Shown here in pieces: positions 7,449 through 13,642 of a stretch of DNA of 20,154 bases. Within the stretch, counting starts at the first letter, position 1, and every line of letters starts with the position of its first letter. A program made the translations under genes and the position numbers. This DNA comes from a virus. The stretch spans positions 1 to 20,154 of IMG/VR virus record IMGVR_UViG_3300030104_001614; one strand, given 5' to 3'. The notes under the pieces were generated by a model. That model did not search any database, was not told where the DNA came from, and saw nothing but the letters and a program-made list of their open reading frames with translations.

Positions 7449-8076
7449 AGTTTGATGGTTCTGCTGCTTCAAAATCGCTTGCTCCCCCTCCTGTAAATGG
7501 AACTATATTCCTAAAACAAATGCTCAATGGAATACATTTAATACCAACACCATTACCGCCAGCATCATATCCTTTAGCAAGGAAAGACATTTGACCAGTA
7601 GTTTCTGGGTCTATCTTTTCAAGCTGCTGTCTTTCTTCATCAGACATTAAACGTAAATCGTTTGTGTAAAACGCAACAGGTGTATTGTTGTATGGCTGTC
7701 CTGTATTAGGATTGACACCACTTGCTTTTTTAGAAACTTTTACTACTAAATAGTCCTCTTCAAATGACCAAGGAAAACTTGGCTCACCTGTCTTTTGACT
7801 TTTAGTAAGTGTAAATATTCTATCTGGAAAAGCTTCTTTTAAACTTGCTTTCCATCCTTCAAGTAGTTGCTCTAGTTTCTGAACCATAAAGCTAGTAGCT
7901 TCTACCAAGTTACCCTGTTCGTTTTTAATTTGACTACCTACTGGTATAAGTAGTTCACCCTTCCATTTTCTTACACCTTTATATTCGTCAGGTGTTACAT
8001 AATAAGACCAACGAAATTTAGTTCCGTTTGGCGAGACAAGTTTAATTGTCTCAGGTTTTGGACCTGCTTGTTCCAT
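7411..8076 (-). CDS. Single-stranded DNA-binding protein, T7 gp2.5-like
   Basis: A 221-residue protein (T7 gp2.5 is 232). It coats ssDNA and contacts replisome partners through its C-terminal tail. The body has the family's pattern (SPNGTKFRWSYYVTPDEYKG..., PWSFEEDYLVVKVSKKASG, GYDAGGNGVGIKCIPLSICF). The tail is acidic and ends in Asp-Phe (TATAADF), matching the acidic tail with terminal Phe that T7 gp2.5 uses to dock on DNA polymerase and helicase. Keeping this tail is notable because no phage DNA polymerase is visible; helicase or host enzymes may be the partners. Confidence 0.9.
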   Translation of the reverse strand: MEQAGPKPETIKLVSPNGTKFRWSYYVTPDEYKGVRKWKGELLIPVGSQIKNEQGNLVEATSFMVQKLEQLLEGWKASLKEAFPDRIFTLTKSQKTGEPSFPWSFEEDYLVVKVSKKASGVNPNTGQPYNNTPVAFYTNDLRLMSDEERQQLEKIDPETTGQMSFLAKGYDAGGNGVGIKCIPLSICFRNIVPFTGGGASDFEAAEPSNYEEKTTATAADF

Positions 8077-8148
8077 GAATTGTACCTTGGTTAGTATCTG
8101 GTTTTATCGTCTATAAAAGACGTTCACTTATTGTACCTTAGTTCTCTG
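8077..8148 (-). promoter_or_regulatory. Spacer between RNA polymerase and ssDNA-binding genes with a direct repeat and a hairpin
   Basis: This 72-bp gap is the largest in the RNAP-to-exonuclease stretch. It holds two copies of ATTGTACCTT[A/G]GTT on the plus strand (8079-8092 and 8130-8143; minus strand AAGGTACAAT), 51 bases apart, flanking a small 5-bp hairpin (CGTCT/AGACG, 8108-8122). The position, between an early polymerase gene and class II-type genes, would suit a promoter or RNA-processing site. The repeat does not match the CACTATAG candidates. Confidence 0.4.
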
Positions 8149-10545
8149 TTAAGTAAATATATATGGTGCTGTCAACACATCTGTTATATCAAACTCCCCC
8201 ATGTGTAGTGCTGGCGGTAACTCGTTGCTATCACTTAGTTGTTGTACTGATTGATGATATAAATTATCTAAATTATTATCGCTATAAATATTGAAGAAAC
8301 TTTGCTTAACACATTCAATAAATCTTTCAAGTTCACTAGCTGGACTTCCATAACAATCGTGGATAATACAAAAGTTTTTTAACCCCTGTTTACCAGCTTC
8401 AACTAAACTCATGTGACAATGTGCTGCGTCAAGACTATGAATATAATTACTTGGAAAACCCTGTATTTGTTTTCGTTTATCTATCTTTGTTTTATTAGAT
8501 TCATTTAAAGATAACTTGATACTTGAATTACTTATCTTTGTTGTTACTCTTTTTGCTTGGCTTTGATAATAATTTTGTTGAACATAAAAACCACTAGGAC
8601 TATGCCAAGCTATCGGTTTATTTTCTTTATTAAAACATTTTGCTATATCTGTTAAATGATTTAATAGTTGTGGTGACTCAGGGGTTACATACTTAACAGC
8701 TTGCTCGATCATAACTGCAAGATAAAAATTGTTCTTAAAATTTTTGGCCATAAAAACATTTTCATTTACAAAATATTTTTCTATATAATTTGCTATACCG
8801 TATGTCGTTGAATTATAAGGAACCATTAATACAGGTTTCTTTATAAATGCTCTTGTAAATTTATCTCGTTCTTTATACCACTCTTTAGCTTGGTCTGTAG
8901 TGTCATGTTTTAATAGCATAAGCAATACATCTAACACTTGTTTATATAAGTCTTGTGGCTTTTTAACTATCTGCAAGTTAACTTTATTCGCTAACTTTTG
9001 ATTACCTGTAAGACCTGCTATGTGTTGATAACCATTGTTTGTACCATCAAGACAACAAACATGATGTGATACATAACCCCAACCATGTATTTGAAATTCA
9101 CTCCATTCTTTACACCATTGCAAAAATTGAAATGGTTCTTTTGCTTGACCCCAAATATCTATATTACTAATAGGGTCTTTATAAACATCTTCAGCCCAAT
9201 CAGTACCAAGAGAATGTGCAAACTTTATTCTATCTTCATACGATTCTTTGTTTAATCCATAGTGATTGGCTCCGCTAATTGCCAGCCAGTTTAGTTGCTC
9301 CATATTATCTATAGCTGCACCCCTATTAAATATATGTAAACCTCTAGCTATGTCATTTCCTTGTGGGTGAAAGTTAGCAGTAACAGGGTACATTCTTCCT
9401 GTCCAATCAAATTGATATATGTGATGAAATTTTTCACCAACATATTTTTTTGCAGTATCAATCATAGATATTATTTGATACCGTTTGCTTTTATTTTGTG
9501 CGTTCATATCATGTATTAAGGATGCTAAGTATCTCCACTCCTTCCAAGCTTCTGGATCTTGTTCTTTATTGATTGGTTTCGTTGGTACTTCCTTAAGTTC
9601 TCTATCAATCAATGAACCTACCTCTATACGTTCTTCCCAACAGTATTCAAGAATATCAAGAACAAATTTATCTACTGTCCACTCAGTTTGACTTGCCAAA
9701 GATAACGCTTTCAGACATAGTGTTAAGTCTTGTTCTTGTACTTTTTTTAAATGGTCTCGATCAGTAGATTTTATTGCTCTTGTTTGTAATCTGTCTGTAA
9801 AATATCCTCCATCATTTATTGATGTCCACTCTCTAGGTTTATCGTAACAAGGTAATAGTTGTGGATATAAAGCTATCCTGTTAGCTCTACCCTGTTGTAT
9901 ATATTTCATATAAACATCAGTAAAAACAACAAAACTTGTTGTAGTTTTACCAACTCTTTTACTAATAAATTTAATCATTTTTAATTTCATTGCTGTAAGT
10001 TCTATTAACTTCAATCCAACTCTTAATTTATTAGTCCTAGACCAAGGTTCAAAGCTATGACCTTTACGGTTCATGTGATGAATCATTACACGTTTTTTAT
10101 ATCCGTCATGGTTGGTATCTTTTGTATGGTTTTTTATAGCTTTAAAATGTTTAGGGTCTTGCTTTTCAAACTCAGTAAACCTAAGTTCATCTTCTAACAT
10201 TTGACCTATCTTTACAGCAGTTTGCGTTGTAGTTTTTTGTACACTTATACAATCAATAATTTGTTTAAAAGCAATAAAAGAAACTACATCTAAGTCAGGG
10301 AATTTTGATAAATAAATTGCAGATATAACTTGCCTTCCAGCTTTACCAGTAAAAGAAACTTTAATATGTTCTTTAAGATATTTTGTAAGCTTATCGAGAC
10401 CTGCTTCAATTAAATTTCTAGCGTAATAATTTTCAGATTCTTTCCCTTTTTCTATATTTTTATTTTGTTTACTGATCTTGTTATAGGCTGAGATACTACA
10501 GATACTTTGCTCTAGCTCTAGTTGTTTCTTACTTGGTTCAATCAT
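8149..10545 (-). CDS. Single-subunit DNA-dependent RNA polymerase, T7 gp1-like
   Basis: A 798-residue T7-family RNA polymerase (T7: 883), which would transcribe the middle and late genes from phage promoters. Motif A is LDGTNNGYQHIAGL with catalytic D500. Motif B includes KKPVLMVPYNSTTYG (about 566-580), with the Lys and Tyr needed for nucleotide selection. Motif C is IIHDCYGSP with D730. The promoter specificity loop should lie around 670-695, before GFPSNYIHSLDAAH. It is ~85 residues shorter than T7, mostly in the N-terminal and inter-motif regions; Syn5-like cyanophage enzymes are also short. Its ATG overlaps the integrase 3' end by 8 bases. Confidence 0.95.
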   Translation of the reverse strand: MIEPSKKQLELEQSICSISAYNKISKQNKNIEKGKESENYYARNLIEAGLDKLTKYLKEHIKVSFTGKAGRQVISAIYLSKFPDLDVVSFIAFKQIIDCISVQKTTTQTAVKIGQMLEDELRFTEFEKQDPKHFKAIKNHTKDTNHDGYKKRVMIHHMNRKGHSFEPWSRTNKLRVGLKLIELTAMKLKMIKFISKRVGKTTTSFVVFTDVYMKYIQQGRANRIALYPQLLPCYDKPREWTSINDGGYFTDRLQTRAIKSTDRDHLKKVQEQDLTLCLKALSLASQTEWTVDKFVLDILEYCWEERIEVGSLIDRELKEVPTKPINKEQDPEAWKEWRYLASLIHDMNAQNKSKRYQIISMIDTAKKYVGEKFHHIYQFDWTGRMYPVTANFHPQGNDIARGLHIFNRGAAIDNMEQLNWLAISGANHYGLNKESYEDRIKFAHSLGTDWAEDVYKDPISNIDIWGQAKEPFQFLQWCKEWSEFQIHGWGYVSHHVCCLDGTNNGYQHIAGLTGNQKLANKVNLQIVKKPQDLYKQVLDVLLMLLKHDTTDQAKEWYKERDKFTRAFIKKPVLMVPYNSTTYGIANYIEKYFVNENVFMAKNFKNNFYLAVMIEQAVKYVTPESPQLLNHLTDIAKCFNKENKPIAWHSPSGFYVQQNYYQSQAKRVTTKISNSSIKLSLNESNKTKIDKRKQIQGFPSNYIHSLDAAHCHMSLVEAGKQGLKNFCIIHDCYGSPASELERFIECVKQSFFNIYSDNNLDNLYHQSVQQLSDSNELPPALHMGEFDITDVLTAPYIFT

Positions 10546-11380
10546 TCAATACACCTACAACAGAATGTAAGGCTCTTGGCTGTAGGTGTGCATAGATCAT
10601 GGTTGTCTTTATATCTTCATGACCTAACCAATCCTTAACAAGTAGCAAAGGAACCCCACGTTGCACCAATCTGCTTGCTGTTGTATGTCTACATAGGTGT
10701 AAGGTATAAAACTTTTTATCGGCATAACCTAACGACTTTCTAGCGTCTTGCCAGATACCGTTGAGCTGGTCATATTCAAGACTAAATAACCTATCAAAAT
10801 CTTTTACTTCTCTGTAGTATCTCCTTATTTTTACTTGTACTCTATCGGTCATAGGTACAGCTACAGCTTGATCGTTTTTTCTATCGTTAAAGTTAATTTG
10901 ATTATTGTCAAAGTCAACAAATCTTTTTTCTAATCCAAGTAGTTCATTGACCCTGCAACCAAGATCAATAAGGCAACTAACTATATCAAATGCTTCATAG
11001 TAATCATTTTGTATAAAATATTTAAGAAGTTCATCTTCCATATCTTGAGTTAAATATTCTACCTTTTGTTTCTTTATCCTATGTCTTTTGGGTAGTCTAA
11101 CTTTATCAATATATCCGTCATCAATCATGTGATCTAAAACTGTTTTTAAATAACCTCGTTTTGTATTAACAACAGCCTTACTATTTTTTAATTTTAATAG
11201 TAAGTAATCCATCATTTTATTTACAACAGGTGTTGTAATTTTGTTTACTTTTAAATCTCCAATAGCTTGAATGTTATGCTTCATAGCTGTAAGAAAATTC
11301 TTGGCTGAGTCAGTACCGTTGTACTGTCTTTTATACACTATCCGAGTAGCTTCCGATAGCGTTGGAATTGTTTTTTTCAT
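10538..11380 (-). CDS. int: Tyrosine recombinase (integrase)
   Basis: A 280-residue phage integrase with an N-terminal SAM-like core-binding region (about 10-95) and a catalytic domain. The catalytic set appears complete: R143 (GCRVNELLG), a probable Lys near 168, H228 and R231 (HLCRH), H254 (LGHED) and nucleophile Y263 (MIYAHL). Such enzymes insert phage DNA at an attachment site, often a tRNA gene. T7-like cyanophages typically carry an integrase just before RNA polymerase, although lysogeny by them is rarely shown. The start ATG at 11378-11380 is preceded by AGAACCACT. I found no tRNA-like attP in this window. Confidence 0.92.
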   Translation of the reverse strand: MKKTIPTLSEATRIVYKRQYNGTDSAKNFLTAMKHNIQAIGDLKVNKITTPVVNKMMDYLLLKLKNSKAVVNTKRGYLKTVLDHMIDDGYIDKVRLPKRHRIKKQKVEYLTQDMEDELLKYFIQNDYYEAFDIVSCLIDLGCRVNELLGLEKRFVDFDNNQINFNDRKNDQAVAVPMTDRVQVKIRRYYREVKDFDRLFSLEYDQLNGIWQDARKSLGYADKKFYTLHLCRHTTASRLVQRGVPLLLVKDWLGHEDIKTTMIYAHLQPRALHSVVGVLND

Positions 11381-11399
11381 AGTGGTTCTAAATAAAAAA

Positions 11400-11624
11400 T
11401 TAATCTGTCATCAAGTCATCTATCATTTCAAGATAACCCTTCTTGCCAAAGTCTATTAAACCTTGCGTTGTATATTCTCTTGTAGAAAACTTATTCCCAC
11501 AAACAGAACAAGTACGAGACCGCCATACAAACGGTGTCGTACTCTTCTGGTTAGTACCAGTTCCATTTCTTTTAATAGAATTGTTTACTGCTGATTCAAG
11601 AGAACCGCATTTACTACACTTCAT
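11400..11624 (-). CDS. NrdR-like zinc ribbon protein without ATP-cone
   Basis: A 74-residue protein with two Cys pairs: C3/C6 (MKCSKCGSLES) and C39/C42 (RTCSVCGNKFSTREY). This matches the N-terminal zinc ribbon of the ribonucleotide reductase repressor NrdR (MxCPxC...R.C..C..RFTTYE), which binds DNA. Full NrdR has a C-terminal ATP-cone of ~100 residues that senses nucleotides; here only a ~24-residue tail follows. ATG at 11622-11624 is preferred to an upstream TTG because it gives a 4-base overlap with the preceding gene. It may be a DNA-binding regulator or a dominant mimic of host NrdR; this is inference. Confidence 0.7.
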   Translation of the reverse strand: MKCSKCGSLESAVNNSIKRNGTGTNQKSTTPFVWRSRTCSVCGNKFSTREYTTQGLIDFGKKGYLEMIDDLMTD

Positions 11625-11764
11625 AAATCTTGTTCCCAAAATTTAATAAGGGTCTTTAACTCTGCTATCCGCTTTTCAGCATGAAGTTTTTTCTCAAGCT
11701 TTCTAGTTGTAATTTGTTTCAACATGGCTTGAGTTTCTTTGTTGATCTCTTCCATAAAATTCAT
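11621..11764 (-). CDS. Small coiled-coil-like protein of unknown function
   Basis: A 47-residue frame (MNFMEEINKETQAMLKQITT... to WEQDL), almost entirely charged and helical, with leucine/isoleucine spacing fitting a short coiled coil. It is supported by ATGA overlaps at both ends: its start overlaps the stop of the upstream gene, and its stop overlaps the ATG of the zinc ribbon gene. Without it there would be a 136-bp hole in an otherwise gapless operon. Not recognised. Confidence 0.65.
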   Translation of the reverse strand: MNFMEEINKETQAMLKQITTRKLEKKLHAEKRIAELKTLIKFWEQDL

Positions 11765-11964
11765 TCGTTACTCCAATCTCTTTTATTAATTGGCACTCTC
11801 ATTTTTATTGAAGCAATAAAGTAAGAGTGACCGTCAGAAGGGTCTTTTCTAATAACACTTTGACATGAAAGTGTGCGTTCAAATGGACAATCCCATTGGT
11901 ACTTTGTAATTTTTTTAAAGTACTCATCTTTTGGAATGTCAATAAATTTTCTTTCTTCTTTCAT
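11761..11964 (-). CDS. Small early protein of unknown function
   Basis: A 67-residue hydrophilic protein (MKEERKFIDIPKDEYFKKIT...) with two cysteines (CPFERTLSC) and a C-terminal strand-like stretch (YFIASIKMRVPINKRDW). Not recognised. It overlaps the neighbours on both sides by 4 bases (ATGA), so it is co-translated within the early cassette. The AACCAC element immediately before the ATG is here also the end of the upstream coding sequence. Confidence 0.65.
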   Translation of the reverse strand: MKEERKFIDIPKDEYFKKITKYQWDCPFERTLSCQSVIRKDPSDGHSYFIASIKMRVPINKRDWSNE

Positions 11965-12158
11965 TGTGGTTCCTCTGTTTTGATTTGGTTAATAGTTTTA
12001 ATAATTTCTTGTTTGTAATACTCAATAGTTTCATCTACTAAAAGGTTGCCCTCTTTATCAGAGGGCGGAAAGATAGCAAAGTTTCTATCGGTAAGTTTAA
12101 CGGCTCTATGCAATATGCAGTCAAGCTCAAAGAGAGTGGCAGTTTTTGATCTAGTCAT
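11961..12158 (-). CDS. Small early protein of unknown function
   Basis: A 65-residue protein (MTRSKTATLFELDCILHRAV...) with an N-terminal helix and a charged C-terminal helix (DETIEYYKQEIIKTINQIKT). Not recognised. Its ATG overlaps the preceding gene's stop by 8 bases and its stop overlaps the next gene by 4. Confidence 0.65.
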   Translation of the reverse strand: MTRSKTATLFELDCILHRAVKLTDRNFAIFPPSDKEGNLLVDETIEYYKQEIIKTINQIKTEEPQ

Positions 12159-12303
12159 CTTCTAACCACTTCTCACCTTCTTTTAATACACCAAACAAAC
12201 GCATAATGTCATCATACGTTTGTTTACCTGATTGAGTCATACATTGATAATCCCAACCTAAGTCAGTTAATTTTTCAAGAAGTTTTTTACCGCTAATATT
12301 CAT
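12151..12303 (-). CDS. Small early protein of unknown function
   Basis: A 50-residue frame (MNISGKKLLEKLTDLGWDYQ... to EKWLEDD) with an acidic C-terminus. It begins two bases after the stop of the 12306-12590 gene and ends overlapping the next start by 8 bases, which is the operon's usual spacing and the main evidence that it is real. The N-terminal LLEKLTDLGWDY segment looks like a small helical domain. Not recognised. Confidence 0.65.
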   Translation of the reverse strand: MNISGKKLLEKLTDLGWDYQCMTQSGKQTYDDIMRLFGVLKEGEKWLEDD

Positions 12304-12305
12304 GA

Positions 12306-12590
12306 TTAATTTCTCCCTGTTTCGATACCAGTAACTTGCTCAAACTTTGATAAAGCTTTATTATTCATACCGCCAATATGCCAAAAGTGTTTATCTTTTG
12401 GTGTATCGTCTAGCTTCCAATCATAAACAGTAAAGTCATCAGTCATCCATTCAACAGATACCTTACCGTCACCATCATTTACTGTTGGTTTTGAATAAGT
12501 TCCTTCTCTTTTGTAGTCTGGTTCTCCTAGTGCATTAACTAGCTCGTCATAAGTTGTTAAGGCATAGCCTTGTAAGCATGAAAACATCAT
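12306..12590 (-). CDS. Conserved small phage/plasmid-type protein of unknown function
   Basis: A 94-residue acidic protein. The pattern TYDELVNALGEPDY...DGKVSVEWMTDDFTVYDWK...FWHIGG resembles a family I recall from phages and plasmids (aligned roughly as TY.EL...GEP......K...EW......TVYD.K.......WHIGG) with no established function, sometimes near antirestriction genes. Start ATG at 12588-12590 has a good ribosome binding site (AAGGAG ~10 bases upstream) followed by AACCAC. It is the first gene after a strong host-type promoter and probably heads the operon that runs through integrase and RNA polymerase. Confidence 0.75.
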   Translation of the reverse strand: MMFSCLQGYALTTYDELVNALGEPDYKREGTYSKPTVNDGDGKVSVEWMTDDFTVYDWKLDDTPKDKHFWHIGGMNNKALSKFEQVTGIETGRN

Positions 12591-12648
12591 GATGTGGTTC
12601 TCCTTTTTTTGTGATTAATAACTATGGTTTTACACATAGCCATATCTA

Positions 12649-12676
12649 TTATTATGCAAACATAAAAAAATGTCAA
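12649..12676 (-). promoter_or_regulatory. Host sigma70-type promoter for the integrase/RNA polymerase operon
   Basis: On the minus strand a perfect -35 box TTGACA (12671-12676) is followed after 16 bases by the -10 box TAATAA (12649-12654; CATAAT overlaps). The predicted start near 12642 gives a ~50-base leader before the 12590 gene, containing short inverted segments (CTATG/CATAG). Early T7-like genes must be read by host polymerase before the phage enzyme exists, so a consensus host promoter upstream of the RNA polymerase operon is expected. Confidence 0.7.
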
Positions 12677-12726
12677 CCCTAAAAAGTGTGGACTTTCTAA
12701 GATTGACTTTATTGTATGCAAGTTGA

Positions 12727-13053
12727 TTAAACTTGATTCAACTTTTTCTTATTGCGGTATGAGTCAAGATCAGTACTAAACCCGCCCATTGAAACAATTA
12801 CTAACTGTCTAAAGATTTCGAAAACTTTTTCAATATCTCTAATTGGATTGATTGGTTCAATATCAGAATCATTAAATGCTCTATGAAAAGCTAACCATTC
12901 CTCAACATATTGATAGACTTCAAACTCTAAGCCTTTCTTTTTATTTTCATTAAAAGAATTAATAGAGTTACAAACAAAGTCTTGATTCTCATTAAACCAA
13001 AAGACTCTTTTAAAATCTTTTGATGTAATTGTTTCTTGTTTCTTGTTAATCAT
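12727..13053 (-). CDS. Early protein of unknown function
   Basis: A 108-residue protein (MINKKQETITSKDFKRVFWF...) with aromatic and acidic content, including FEVYQYVEEWLAFHRAFND and an Ile/Val-rich segment (KVFEIFRQLVIVSMGGFS) that could pack as helices but is too short and charged to be a clear membrane span. Basic ends. Not recognised. The start follows AACCACAA, and a hairpin lies just upstream in the gap. A separate promoter sits in the 136-bp gap after it, so it is probably the last gene of a separate early unit. Confidence 0.65.
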   Translation of the reverse strand: MINKKQETITSKDFKRVFWFNENQDFVCNSINSFNENKKKGLEFEVYQYVEEWLAFHRAFNDSDIEPINPIRDIEKVFEIFRQLVIVSMGGFSTDLDSYRNKKKLNQV

Positions 13054-13082
13054 TTGTGGTTAAAAGTAAGGGTGTAAAGATA

Positions 13083-13111
13083 CCTAGAAGATAAAACAAG
13101 TATCTTCTAGG
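13083..13111. terminator. Strong hairpin between two early genes
   Basis: Perfect 11-bp inverted repeat CCTAGAAGATA / TATCTTCTAGG with a 7-base loop, in the gap between the 13126-13554 gene and the 12727-13053 gene. The minus-strand tail is only partly T-rich (TATCTTTAC), and on the plus strand it is CGATTTTG. It may be a terminator, or a processing/stability hairpin setting expression of the downstream gene. Confidence 0.65.
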
Positions 13112-13125
13112 CGATTTTGAGTGGA

Positions 13126-13554
13126 CTAAACTGTAGATTTTTCTACAAATTCTGGGAACTCTTGAGAAAGTCTTTTTTCTATGGTTTTGTAATCCATATC
13201 AAATTCAACAATCATTTTTTCCCTTTCGGTTTTACGAATCTCTTTTCTTTCCTTAGTTTTTTTAATCTGTTCTTTAAGGTTTTTAATCTCATCTAGATAA
13301 TATTTAACCTGATCATCACAGGCTGAAATTTTATTATCCATTTGTTCAAGTTGTTTGAAATAACCTTTACGGTCATATCCCCAACCATCATAATTATCAT
13401 CATCTAATGATCTTTCAAGATCATAGAATCTGGAATTAAGATCATCATTCCATAAGTCAGATTCTTCTCCGCCTAATTCAAACATTTTTGAATGAAATTT
13501 TCCGAGAATTGGAAAGGCTTTTTCAGCCCATTTTAAATAGTGTCCAGCTTTCAT
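13126..13554 (-). CDS. Coiled-coil early protein of unknown function
   Basis: A 142-residue highly charged protein. The N-terminal part (about 1-75) is mixed, with an acidic, Trp/Tyr-containing stretch (DDDNYDGWGYDRKGY). Residues about 78-120 form an evident coiled coil (QMDNKISACDDQVKYYLDEI, then EIKNLKEQIKKTKERKEIRK). Start Met at 13552-13554 (MKAGHYLKW) is preferred to one 33 codons upstream because a perfect hairpin lies in that stretch and the AACCAC element precedes this ATG. Not recognised. It follows ArdC in the first early unit. Confidence 0.6.
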   Translation of the reverse strand: MKAGHYLKWAEKAFPILGKFHSKMFELGGEESDLWNDDLNSRFYDLERSLDDDNYDGWGYDRKGYFKQLEQMDNKISACDDQVKYYLDEIKNLKEQIKKTKERKEIRKTEREKMIVEFDMDYKTIEKRLSQEFPEFVEKSTV

Positions 13555-13606
13555 AGTTAGTGGTTCTAAGTTAAGGTTTACAAGTGAAAGGTTTATGAGC
13601 CTTTCA

Positions 13607-13628
13607 TAGAGGGCTAGAAAGCCCTCTA
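13607..13628. terminator. Hairpin just after the ArdC gene
   Basis: Perfect 9-bp inverted repeat TAGAGGGCT / AGCCCTCTA with a 4-base loop, 15 bases past the ArdC stop. It has a GC-rich core and is compact, but the minus-strand tail (TGAAAGGC) lacks a run of T. It is likely a terminator or RNA-end stabiliser, and it is one reason to place the start of the next gene at 13554. Confidence 0.6.
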
Positions 13629-13642
13629 AGAAAGATTCTGAA

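Noticed and set aside
9485-9691. Plus-strand 68-residue frame in the RNA polymerase gene
   Set aside because: Shadow of a conserved coding region, without a start signal or neighbours on that strand.
11443-11646. Plus-strand frame opposite the zinc ribbon gene
   Set aside because: The minus strand carries the Cys-pair motif and operon overlaps; the plus-strand frame has neither.
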